Assembly (NCBI GenBank): GCA_008933995.1
Contig: WARS01000034.1
Coordinates: forward strand, 4,008,707-4,072,706
Direction of reading: 5' to 3'
DNA length: 64,000 nt
Source: Datnioides undecimradiatus
Taxonomy: Eukaryota; Chordata; Actinopteri; Lobotiformes; Datnioididae
This document shows, piece by piece, positions 38,401 through 50,006 of this stretch. The notes under the pieces are model-generated. The model made no database searches, had not been told where the DNA came from, and worked only from the letters and a program-made list of their open reading frames with translations. Both the position numbers and the translations under genes were made by a program. Numbering within the stretch: position 1 is the stretch's first letter; each line of letters opens with the position of its first letter.

Positions 38401-41400
38401 TATTTATTTATCCCGTCAGCTGTAGCAGTGGGTCAAATGTATAATGCATGTATGAAATGTATGAGAATTCATAACAGAATTGAACAGGTAGATAAATTCA
38501 ACATTTAAAAGTGTAAAAGAGCACTAAATGTGAAAATAGAAACATTTATACAAATGTATGAGTGCCAGTACTGCAGGGAACAGCGAGTAAATAATCATAT
38601 AGAATATAACATGAAACGGTTATCATGCATATCAGTATCACAGTTATTATCATTGATTACATGTGGTTTTGACATATGAGCACATGTAAATCAAATATTT
38701 AGTAGTGCAGGTATTATGTGCTGCGTGTTTGCAGTCACGTAATAAATTCTGTGATTGTTTAACTTAATCTTTCGTGAGTTCCACGAGCACAATTAGCGCG
38801 TCATCATCATCTCCATCACTTTGATTGGGCTGTGAATGAGAGGAAACATTGAGGTGAAAGCCATAAAGCAGTTACATCTTTGGAATACAGCTTGTTATTT
38901 CAAACTGGTCATAACACAGACAGTTTAAGAACCAAGTTCAGTCAAGCTTGTATCTAATTAGTTTGTATGATTACACTGATAACAACTTTATGAAGCACTG
39001 TTCCTCTAAACAATCTCTATTAGGGGGTTATAGGGATACTCATTACAGTGTCAGTGTGATGTGAACTTCCTGCAGCACAGGGCAAATAAAAAAATAGTCC
39101 TCACCACAGATGAGATCTGCAAGATGACTGATCTGCCAAGCTAAACAAAGATATTATAATTTCTCCTTGGGAAGCTTGATGTAGCACTAAAAAAATCTTT
39201 TTTTGAGCTGGAGGAAGCAACTTGTAAAATCTTAATTAAAAGATTGTATCACATGGCTTTGCTTATGGAAAATAGGGAAATAATGGACTTAAAAGGCAAG
39301 TTTTTACAGACGGAGCAGAGAAATAATTCACTATGCTGGGCTAGCTGGAATGAGGGAGAACTTATTTGCCGTGGGGAGAGAATTGGCATTTTTAATATCC
39401 ACAGCAATGAAATCTCAATATAGAAACTGTGAGGCGGCAGAGTGTCATTTGGCATAAGATCCTTCATTTTCTATATTTTCCTCTGCTGTTCGTCTCTTTT
39501 TAGTCCTCATTATGGCAAAAACAAAGCGTAATTAACGCAATCATGATTAATTACAGCACAGCCACGGTTTACACATCTGCCTAATTGCAACTTTCTTTCA
39601 CTTTATTTCAAATGTTCAAGTAAGCAGAACTTGTCACATTTGCTTTGCACATTTGTCTCTCCTTCTCTGGTGTGTTCCTGCCCAGCCAGGCGCTGAAAGT
39701 CGATTTTTTTTGCCATTTCGTTTCTTCAACTTTTTCTCAAACATTTTAAAAAGCAAATTCCAGCTAACAGCCCTTTGCTCAAACACTCCTACACATGTTA
39801 CTCCCACTGTCCCCTCAACTGCAGCCAACTCCTCATATAGAACTTGAGACGGCCATTTTGGAGGATAACATGGGCAAAGCAGGAAGTGTAGCACTGCCAA
39901 AGGCAACCTGCCAAGCTGATTCCCACTGCGATATATACATAGTAATACCCCTATTGATTGCTCTGAATATATTTATTGAGGGGAACCAGAAAGCAGGCTG
40001 GGGGAAAAATGGGAGGATTTATGACAACCAGTTCTCAAGATTAATTCACTTTTTAATTACAGGGAAGTACATAGGTATTGCCTGTCGTGTAGTTAAATTT
40101 AAAGCTAAGACAAACGGCAAGCAACACTTGCTGAGAATGCAGTATATGGAAGAAAGTGTATGAATCAATACTACATTCTTTCCTCGACTCTGCCTCATAG
40201 AAAATGCTGGTGTCTGTATTAGGATCTCAAGCATATTCATGCTCATTGGAAATTGGAGAGAGAAGCGCTTTCTGTGTGGTTTAACTCCATTATTTCTTTC
40301 TTCGCCTTGTGTAAATTCATCCTATAAACTGTCAAGCTGACTACTCTTTACACCAACCCCTCCATGCATTTTCTCTTGCATCATTTCCATTCATTCTTTT
40401 TTTAATTCACTTGCGTTTCTGTTGTTTTCATGCAGCAGGAATACAATTCCCCTGCAAGGGATAAAGCTTTCCAGAATGTTAATGTGTTTTGTAGATAGTG
40501 CAACAGCAGAAGACTGCATGTTAACACAGTTTAGTGCTTCTGAACCTGGGACGACCATCTCCTGAGCCTATTCTCACACCAGCGATACTCTGAAGACAAG
40601 CTATTAAGGTCTTTAAAGGGTAAGATACAGGGGAATCAGGAAAAGGAGTAGCTGAATCATTTTTAGAGTTCTTTTTTAAGGCTTTTTCACAGTGTGTTGT
40701 GTGTAATGTGGTCTGCAGCATTTACTTTAACTTCCTCCAATAAGGAGCACATCGATTTCATGTGAAAAAATGTTGGATTTCATCTAAACAACATAAATCA
40801 TCCAGAGTGTTTGATAACCTGCATGTAGAGTCCAACATCACACCCGCTGCCTTGTCATCATTCATGAAGGCCAGATGGCATTTAAGCCTCAGTCAAAAGT
40901 CACATTCTCACAATTGATGTCTGATGCTGTAAAGGACAGTAGTCAACCAGGTGTCATGATGTCATATGTGATTTATGACCCTTGCAAGGACACACCTCAA
41001 ACTAGCACCTTGTTTTCAAATGAGCAATACTATTAAAGGCATGCATGGGGAAAGCACATGTATATGTTGCTGTGCACCAATTGAAAGTAATGTGCAACCT
41101 CATGCTACAAAGAAAGAAGCCCCCACTGTATGGGATCAAATGTATTTTTTATTATCATTTATACAGCAAATTATTTCAAGGCAGATAAAAATTCAAAGAA
41201 AGCATTAATTCTATCCATGTAAAAGATTTTTTATGTGTTCCATTCATTGTTTTTTTAACTTTTCCCTGACAAATCATTCCGACTACTCTATAAGAATCCT
41301 ACATTTTGACTAGCCAACCAGAAACCTTTATGGTCTAGTTACCGTAAATCAGACCATCCAATCTAATCAGGGGTGCTGTGTCAGGTAAGTAGCATCACAC

Positions 41401-42080
41401 CTACAAAAATGCAGGCTGAGAAATCATTTCACGTTTTTGACCCCATACATTTCTGTCATTTTTCCATTCTGTGTTCACTTCACCGACAGTTACACTGTAA
41501 ACTTTCCATTGGATCTTAATCAGTTGTTATTTTCTTAGTGTCTCCAAATATGCACAACCTGTTTCGAATGTGGAAACGTCTGTTTGAGACATTGTAATCA
41601 GATACAACAAAGTCAACTGAGGACCATTGACTGTAGTTCATTTAAAATCTAATTCTCCACTCAGCCTACGTAGAAGTGATTGCTAGAGATACAGGGCCAC
41701 TGGGTATGACAAGATGGCAATCAGCAAGAAAGCTGTCAGCAAGATGCATGTACTCGTGTCAACCCAGCCTGCTTTCCCCATTCAACCTCCATCACTAAGC
41801 ATATTCACGCTCAAGCAATGACCCAAACTGCGCCCCTAACACACACACTTTCCCTGTTATTTAAGCAGCAATTAGCATCTCTACATGCTGATGTTTCCCA
41901 TTGGCTCTTTTCTCATCTCCATTTTTCCTCCTATCTCTCCTCAGCTCATTCTCCCACTCTCTCTGCACCCCAAGCCTTCTTGCAGCTCCACTTCTTTTCC
42001 ACCACCATCTCCTTCCTCTCTGACTCATCCTCAACTCCTCCCCTCTGGGATATTTTAGGCCAGGCGGCTTGAAACATATC

Positions 42081-42120
42081 ACCCTCCCTCCTTCCCTCCC
42101 TCCCCCTCCTACCACCCTCC
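42081..42120 (-). repeat. Pyrimidine tract, G-quadruplex potential on minus strand
   Basis: This is a nearly pure C/T tract with repeated CCCTCC units, the end of a wider pyrimidine-rich block from about 41925. On the minus strand it carries at least four closely spaced GGG or longer runs, a textbook G-quadruplex pattern. On the sense strand it would serve as an exceptionally strong polypyrimidine tract, with no AG until 42130-42131. Confidence 0.7.
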
Positions 42121-42131
42121 TTATCGCCGAG

Positions 42132-42176
42132 TGAATAACATGTTTCCTAGGCGGGTGGCCCCCGCTGAGGAAACAG
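42132..42176 (+). other. Candidate 45-nt cassette microexon of il1rapl1 (unproven)
   Basis: The segment follows a 50-base AG-free C/T tract ending in GCCGAG. It is followed by the full-consensus donor CAG|GTGAGT. If spliced between the Ig2 exon (ending in phase 1) and the linker exon (starting in phase 1), its 45 nt keep the frame and encode VNNMFPRRVAPAEET with no stop. The insert would sit in the Ig2-Ig3 linker. Against it, the acceptor has an unfavourable G at -3, the peptide matches no family sequence I know, and a chance exon-like arrangement in a 32.6-kb intron is quite possible. It is reported as a hypothesis, not an established exon. Confidence 0.25.
42142..42174. repeat. GC-rich imperfect hairpin inside the candidate microexon
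   Basis: Arms GTTTCCTAGGCGGG (42142-42155) and CCCGCTGAGGAAAC (42161-42174) pair over 12 of 14 positions around a 5-nt loop TGGCC. The stem ends two bases before the consensus donor. As RNA it could affect use of that splice site, or the segment may simply be a small palindrome. Confidence 0.75.
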
Positions 42177-42860
42177 GTGAGTAATGAGTAGAGGCCTCTC
42201 TAATTAACAAGCAACTCTTTCTCAGCCACGCATGATTAGTCGCACATGATCCATGTGTGGACAGTTTTCGTTCATTGGTGCATATGTTTACAGTTGTGCA
42301 AGGTTCAAAAAGTATGCAACAGATTCACAAAGACATCTCATTACAGCAGAAATCTCAGTGTGCCGTACGTATATGACCATTGTGAGTAATTATGTGGAGT
42401 GCCTTTCTTTTTCAAAGCTGTTCACTGGAGAGTGAAGTCACTCCAGCCATTCCCAACGCCTGCGGTTATATGATTTATGTGATTTCCCCTGAATGTATTG
42501 TCCCATCCTGTGAGCTTTCTCATATTCAATTGTTTTGATGGATTTTCTAAAACAACACCTTTTTCAATGAGGAAATATACCCTTATTGTGTTCTGTTCAG
42601 GGTTTCTATATTGGTATTTTTCAACAAGTATCCTCAGAGAGTGTTGCATTGTCATTTCTTTAGGGTTCATTTTTTTTCCAATAGTATATTTTTCAGTGCT
42701 TTCCGGGAGTCTCCCAGAGCATCTAGCTCATTTTTAACAAGCAGCATCCTCTTTCAGATGAAAGATTTATTTTTTGCACCTCAAAGATATTCCTCATAAC
42801 AAACTGCTGCAAGTCAACAAAGCACACAAAGGTTCAGTTACATTTTGACAACATATCAGG

Positions 42861-43625
42861 ATGGGCGAGACAGAATTTGAAAGACATGGTATGATTGTTA
42901 GTGTCATGTAGTGGTAGAAGCATCTCTGAAACAGCTGCCCTTATGGTCATTTCAGTCAGCACGGTGTATAGAAGTAGCAAGCAGCAGTCGTGTAGGGGAA
43001 ATCCATGTTCAGAGATGCATTCATTTGCATGAAGATATTAGACAATGTAAATGCATAGTAAAGCAGTGGTGTGCAAGAAACATCTGAGCATCTAGCAGAC
43101 ATGAACAGGTTACACAGCTTTCAGTCAGGAGGCCCCAGTGGGCATGCCATCACCACAACTGGACAATGGAGGAAAAGAAAACATGGCATTGCTGGGAAAT
43201 TTTGTTGCAACATATGTTGACAGTCGGATGGCATAAAGAAGATAAATCCACAGAAGCATCCTGCCTTGTTTACAGGCTTGTGGCTGGAATGTGATAGAGT
43301 GGAGAGACTTTTCTGGGCCCACGTTAGACACCTCAGAGCCAGCTGAGCATTACTTGAATGCCACAGCTTACTCATAATGTTGTCACCGTGTTCGTGGCCA
43401 CAGTGAATGGATACTTCCAGCTGTATAACCTGCCATGTCACAAAGCACTCATCATTTCAGGATGGCTCCAGGAACATGACAGTGGATTCAATTTACTCCA
43501 ATAACCTACACAGTCTCCAGATCTAAAGCCAACTGAGCTTTGGCAGGAGGTCGAGCGGGGGGTTTGAGGATGAGCTTGCATGGCAGGTGACAACATATCA
43601 AATCCAGCAACGTTTTGTACCAAAG
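42861..43625 (+). pseudogene. Tc1/mariner transposase relic, 5' end to catalytic region
   Basis: This is a decayed, internally deleted DNA-transposon transposase. It opens ATGGGCGAGACAGAA (MGETEFERHGMIVSV), then meets a stop. The helix-turn-helix-like part GRSISETAALM plus VSTVYR follows at about 42915-42970, as in Tc1-like transposases that begin MGKT...FE..MIV. Further blocks match the same family at DNA level: the ATCCACAGAAGCATCCTGCC region (43245-43264), GGATACTTCCAGC and TAACCTGCCATGTCACAAAG (about 43409-43445), and CCACAGTCTCCAGATCTAAA-like words near 43507-43526, the site of the SPDLNP motif. A full transposase needs about 1 kb, so several hundred bases are missing. Stops and frameshifts make it dead. 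No terminal repeats were recognised. Confidence 0.82.
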
Positions 43626-46600
43626 CATTTTTGTTCTGGACAGTAAATGTACATTGTACCTTGCTGCCGTGAGCCGAGGCTCTCAGGTTAGGGTTAGCCA
43701 CTGACTGTTGTTCCATCTGCAGTTCCCGGGTAGTGGGACTGTAAATCATATTCTCAACATTAACCTGAAATTGCTAAATGATAAAGCTTGTGAAGCAATC
43801 TGGAATACAGTTTGTCCTTTGTAGCTGCCCGTATTTTTCTTGTAGTAGTTAAACCCCGTCTACTTCATCAGAGACCGCGCTGCATTTCACCCGCCGCCCT
43901 CAGGCAGATGTTTCAGGGCAACAGCCGCAAGGTCCTCCTGCTAAAATAACAGTTATTTTGCCAGAACTATAAAATTTAACTCCCACACAGCACCATCACA
44001 GGCAACAGCAGCATCATTGTTCCCGTGAACACTGAGCTGTTCTGTATATCTGACTGGGCTGCACATTTTATGCAGTCGCTGCTGTTTGTGAAATCTGTTT
44101 GCTGAATGAAAATTGCACTGGTTATGTTGCTTGGTAATGAAAGCACTTTTCCTTCAGCTGAGGTCACATTAAGAATTTACAATGGCATTTTTCCAGTCTA
44201 TTGACCTGTATATTTGGCTATGAAAAAGAAAAGTGCGCAATAAAACCTTGTAAGTACTTTATGACGGTCTCTCAAATACACAACATACTTCAAAAAGCAA
44301 CGGAGTAAGTGCGATATGTAGTAATGTGCAGTATTTAACTCCAGCAAAAGACTTATGTAATGCTTTTTATAGTGTTTTAATGGTTATTTGACTTCCGTTT
44401 GATTATCCAGAGATGTAATATTATCTTGCAGCAGAAACTTTATTCGACCAAGTGACTGAGTGAGTTGAATTTGCTGGTTATCAGACATTGTGGCTAACTT
44501 ATCCCCTCTGCCCCGAGGAAGCCAGCAACTTTTTCAAAACTCCTAACAGCCACTGACAGCTGCTGACAAATTTCTTCTCCCTGTGCTCAGGAGTTCCTTT
44601 CATCTCAAGTCCAGTTTAAAGACATTCTTGGCAACGTCTCCAAAACATTAACATCCTCTAGTCCAACATTGTCTGTCAGATTCACTTTAATGGCGTATCT
44701 GCTAATATATATCGTCTCTCAGCTGGTTTGAACACATAGTGAAATGAAATAAGACACATTTAAAGGCCAGTCTGTGTTTGAAGTTTGGCCAGCTGTTGCC
44801 TTCTTCTAAATTCATTGATGAGTTCAAACAAAATTAAATCATTTGTCAGGCTCATTGATATATACACTTTTTAAAACTGCGACTTTAATTTTGTTCTTAT
44901 TGTTTGTAATGATGGATGAACACAAAACCCCAGCAGGTTAACCTGTCCGTGGCTCTTCTGATCAAATATGCATCCTAATCATTAACTCACTGGTTCCTTG
45001 ATCAAATTTCACAGTATTATTAAGAAACAGAAAAATATTTTATGTATGCATTTTCTCAAGTCAGTGATTATGATTGACACTAAGAAAAGTCTAACTGTGA
45101 TTTCTGATCTGAAGACACTGAATCAGGAACATAACTGCTTTCATTTATTTTCTCTTGTGGAACTCACACTGCATCTTTTCTCACACACACAGGCACACAC
45201 ACTAGTCCTCTTAATCTATGTCTGCTGAAGTGGTCTTTAATGAGGTGTGAACAGAGGACCACAACCCTCTCCCTCCCTCCTCCTCTCCCTCCTTTTTCAT
45301 CTTCCCTCTCTGTCACCCCTGAGAGCGACAGAAACAGACGGACGGAGCGACAAAGACATACAGCAAGCGACAGACAGATAGGGGCGGAGAGAGAGAAGGC
45401 GATGGTAAAGTTAATGGGAGAGAACGAGGTCTTTTTTTTCTGTTTCATTACTCCATCTCCCCATCCATCATCATGTGATCACAGTGAGAGCAGATCACAG
45501 AGCCTGTGAGGGACACTTTAAAGATTTTCTTCCCAGCTGATACCAGCATCAGGCTTTTCAATGTTTATGCGTGCAGCAATGTGTGTGTGCTTGTGCTCTA
45601 TGTGTGTGTAGGGAAGCAGGTCAGGCTGGATGTGTTGCTAGCCCCTCAGCGATAAAGCTTGCCCACTCCCACTCATAATAACCCACCACAGAATTATGGT
45701 TTTGTAGTTGAAGACCAGCCAGCTTCACTAATGCATCTCAAATGTGTGTGTCTGTCTGTGAATTTGTGTGTTTGCATGCCTTCCAGCATGGTGAGATCCC
45801 ACTGACGAAGAGCGTATCAGCAGCGTGCCCTTGATTTGGTAGAAGGGCAGTAATTCTACTTGAGTTAAACAGCCTCCTCTTACTTTGTTACCTTTAGCTT
45901 TAAAATGAGCATATTGTCTACCTTCCAGGTTTTGGGATTTCATCTTGAGCAGGTTCACTGCAACCTGGAAATCAAAGGATTTGTGTTTGAATGAGGGAGA
46001 GCCTCTACGTTCCCTAGTTGTGTTTTTTTAAACTGAAATACCTCAATCTTCTTAGCTTAGTTTGCAAAGTGAGGTTAGTGCATTGAACAGTGTGTCATGT
46101 CCTTTTCAAGTGAGATCAGTAGAGCTGAAACTGTGGTATTGTGGATGGTCACAGGTAAAGGACACAGGAGGTGAAGGTCTCAGTTTCATGGATGGTAAAA
46201 TGGCAGAAACAGCAGATAGCTCAGCACGTGTTCCCTCTGGACTTAACAGAATCTGACTGTGACTGTGAGAACCTTAGGGTGCACTGACAGTCTCTATAAT
46301 ATTGTAAAAGTATTATAAGATAAAATACTGCATTGTAAACTCAGTTTCTGCCACATAATGCATGTGACATAATAATTTGATTTGTTAACATAGGGAGATC
46401 AAATTTAGGGGCCCCAGGAGCCAAATGATCAGAGCACCATAAAAGTAGAATGTCCATGGTTTGATCGATTGTGCCTGAGGAATTTGGTTGCTTGCATGTG
46501 TGCTTTCAGCTGATCATGCAAAATGATCAAATTAGATAAAAAGGAAGTTGAAGACTGTCTCCAGCTATTTTAAGATGCATGCAGATACACTGCTTTAATT

Positions 46601-49600
46601 CATGTTTTGTTTGCTGAGGTTTATCCAAAAAAGAGCTTATATCTCACAGCTCCTCCCTCACTGAAAAATTGCAAATGTCCTATAGAATCACGCACATGTG
46701 AAGTATAAGAGAGCATTTGGTTTGGTCAACATAAACATGCTCTGCAGTTGTATTAATAGCATATGACTGTGTTTATGGGTATTCCGGGTATAGTTGTAAG
46801 GTGAAGCTTTAAAGCTTTCAGGTTATTTTCAATCTGCCGCATTTTCCGTTTTCCTGTTTTTCACATCCCGGCAGTGAGTTGTGTTGCCTCAAACTCTATC
46901 AGGCTTTCCTTCCTCCAGGTGCTACTAAAGGCAGTTGCTAGGGGCACTTCTCTATAATGCATTACACTCGGCCAATAAAATCTCCAACAGTTAAACAAAC
47001 TGATGATCAAAATTTCAACTTGACATAAAAATGTTTCACATACCTTTGAATTGGCATAATTATTCTGTTTTATATATTTCAGTTTCAAAAGGATTAAGAC
47101 ATTACAATTTTCTGTGTTCTCGTTTTATCATTAATGCAAAAATATATAATGTATAACTTTCAAACTCTCTTTCATAGTATAAGCAAAGGGCTGTGGCTGC
47201 ATGTTTGATGTTTGCATCCCCAGCTCAGTTCTCTTTTCATGTTACTATAAATACATGCAGCCGCATCCCTGCACGTGCACCATCTTCTCTCTTCTGCATT
47301 GTCTCATGTAAGACAAACCATCAGAGTGGAAAACTCGTTTTTCTTTTCAAGTCATAATGAAACAAAATAATCTAAGCATATTTCATCAAGAAAAAGGTAA
47401 TTAAGGTAATGAGATTTCTTCATACAGCACTGAAACACGGCAAGCACAGGGAAAGCCATAATTCGCCATGGTTCTTTTTTTGAATTTGTAATTAATGAGC
47501 TCACATAGACATTTCTCCCCAGCTTTCTGCCTACTTCTTTTATAAATTGCATGATCCTTTATTTTGAGAACATGCTACGGTTTTCTCTGGCAACTGATTG
47601 GATGTTGGGACGATGGAAGTGAAATACAGAGCTGGTACCAGTAGGCAACATATCTGCAACATGTTCTTGTGTTTTTAAATATTTCACCAATAGCATGGAA
47701 CATTTTGAGTTGATTGGCTCATCATCGACATGTCACTCTGTGTTTTTCTAAGATGAGGCTTTTGAAATTAGTGTTTTTTTTGCAAAACTTAAAGTTGCCT
47801 TAGATGTCTTCCCCTGATTACAGAGTGTCTTAAAATAAATCAAGCCAATCAAGCCACCCGTTCATCTTCAGTGCATCTTCATTGCACAAAGAGCTAGAAG
47901 TGGTTCATATGTATGAATTGGACTATGTTTAAGCTTATCTGACGGGAATGCCTAGTAACTGTGCAAATCAGAACACAGGCAGAACTGTCATAATATGGCG
48001 CGGCAAAAACCTGTTAGGGATGAGGGATGATGGTGGACGGACAGGTCAACAAAGATTGTGCCTCAGAAAACATCCACGTCATCCCATTTCCAGCAGTAAT
48101 GTTGGTTTCTCTTCACCATGACTGTGATCTTCCTCTCTCCCTAACCAGGGAAATTAAGCATGTTGCTGTTTTGTTTTTTTGGAGGACATGTCGTGCACAT
48201 GCAAATGTCAAGCATTACAACCAAGACCTTATTTTCCTATGTTTTGTGTCTCAGTGATTAATGGTGACAACAATTTTTGAAATTGCTGCAGTATGGAGCT
48301 GGAATTCTGCAGCTGGCGGCCATGAAAAGGGCTGCAATGTCCTCAGTGTTTAACCATAAAGCTGTTTTATCACTCTGTTACAATCAACCAGACTCTGTTT
48401 ACTGAAACAATCTATTAGAGCCAAGCTCCTCGCAAACCACACTTCACTCAAACTCGGCAGAACAAACTTCAGCAAACCATCTTAACTTGATTTTTAACTG
48501 TGCCAATAATCACTTTAGTTGAGTTTTATGATGAACTTGGATAGTGCAGCTATATTACAGGAAGGTAGGGATCCTTTGAATAATGTTGTCTTACACTCAG
48601 CATAACAATCTGAGCCTATCAGTGGCAGAAATAACCACATTTAGTGGTTGTACATTAATGATGTGCAATTGCCCCTGACAACATTGCATCCCACTTTGCA
48701 GCTCTGCTGCAACACTCTTGTTCAAAATTGCAACAATTTTAAAAACTGCTCATGGAGGCCAAATGGGGCTTTAATACTCACGAAGAATAACTGAATATCT
48801 AAATGGAAGAATAAGGAAAGAAATATTCGTGGAGAGTGAAATCTGCTCTGTTAATCTGCTGCTGGGATGATACCTGCAAGAAGGCTTTTTTGGCAAAACA
48901 GTCAATATCTTGCAGTTGTAGCGAACACACTCTGCTGCGGTGAGTTATATCACCAGAGAACTGAAGTGTGGAGGAGCCGGCTCAATGTGAACTTGGAAAA
49001 CCTTCCTCCTTTCTTGTGCTCCTCTCACTAAAACTTGGCTCATTTTGCGAGGTTCAGCTCAGCAATCACTGCTCCAGTCAAACCACAAGTCATTTGTACT
49101 GAAACAAGCCTCATCCCTCCGAGTATTTCCAAGCGTGCAGAGATAGAAAACCTCTCTGATGCCACTTTGAAGACTAGAACCAATTAGGGAATCATTATAA
49201 TGAGGAGCCTCTAAGTGCACGTCTTTTGTTACCCAGCAGCTGTCTAATTGGAGTTGGTGTATATTCGAAGGGAGTTGGGACGAAGGCTGTTCCAACATTA
49301 CTGTGATACACTTTTAAATCAGCAGCTTACTCATGGCTGACGTTTTGACAATACATACCACATTGCTTATGCAAACAGTCTTATTTCACTATTCATTTGA
49401 GATTTTTTATTTATTAGTGTTATTAACATGTTTGTGGTATTTCAAGAAACTCGGGTGTACACAGCTGAAAATACTGCATCTCCTGCAGCAGCTCTTAACC
49501 TTCCCATACCCACTGCAGCTGTGAATGATTTTTACCTTGGGGTATACTGTAGATTCAGAAATGGTTGACTAGTTACACAGCTGCTGTATATACTGTGCCG

Positions 49601-49931
49601 TTTGTATTGCAGTCCATGTCAGAGCCATATCATCACTTACACACTCGGTTTTACAAGGAATAAAAAGGCATAAGGACTGAAGCAGCAGCTGCTGCTCTGA
49701 AAGCATGTGCAATGATGTTTTAAGCTTTGAATGGGTAATTCTGAGTCAGAGTAATTTATCCATTTTTTCCTCTGTCCACTCTTTAAATATTATATTCCCA
49801 TGTATTTGTTCCCATTTTAATGCAGCCTTTATTGTGGTCTTTAATGAATAAATCATACTCCCACTGTCCATGGGGGAGAAAGATGTGGAATTTAATGTGC
49901 TCTTCCGTTCTCTCTGTTTGTCTTTTCACAG
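43626..49931 (+). other. il1rapl1 large intron, last part
   Basis: This intronic stretch runs from the Tc1 relic to the linker exon. It holds a second C/T-rich then purine-rich block at about 45265-45420 and short GT-rich patches near 45580-45620 and 45743-45775. Small tandem words occur near 47840-47885. The end (about 49900-49931) is a strong pyrimidine tract and acceptor ending TTTTCACAG. No gene was recognised on either strand. Confidence 0.8.
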
Positions 49932-50006
49932 CTCCCCTGACAGACAAGCCGCCAAAAATCCTTTTCCCTTCAGAGAGCCAAATGAGCATCATAGAGATGG
50001 CAATAG
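49932..50006 (+). CDS. il1rapl1: il1rapl1 exon: Ig2-Ig3 linker and start of Ig3
   Basis: This 75-nt coding exon begins with the last two bases of the Ala codon begun in the exon ending at 17335. It reads APLTDKPPKILFPSESQMSI, then IEMAI and the first base of a Gly codon. APLTDKPPK is the conserved linker into Ig3 of IL1RAPL1, where IL1RAPL2 has ALLTDKPPK. The acceptor is a strong C/T tract ending CACAG. The donor is ATAG|GTAAGA. Both ends are in phase 1, so the exon could be skipped or joined to another phase 1-1 exon without changing the frame. The next exon, expected to carry the first Cys and core Trp of Ig3, was not found in the remaining 14 kb. Confidence 0.93.

Larger units (their letters stand above)
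29436..42131 (+). other. il1rapl1 large intron, middle part
   Basis: This is intronic DNA between the MITE and the candidate microexon. It holds a (CA)n microsatellite, an ATT repeat, a 17-bp tandem duplication, a G-rich tract and a pyrimidine-rich block, each listed separately. Clusters of TAATTA sites occur at 30191-30238 and 39529-39553. A GC-rich word with an Sp1-like GGGGGGCGGG lies at about 31240-31252. The region 38040-38720 is markedly AT-rich with TATG/CATA words. No gene was recognised on either strand. Confidence 0.8.
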
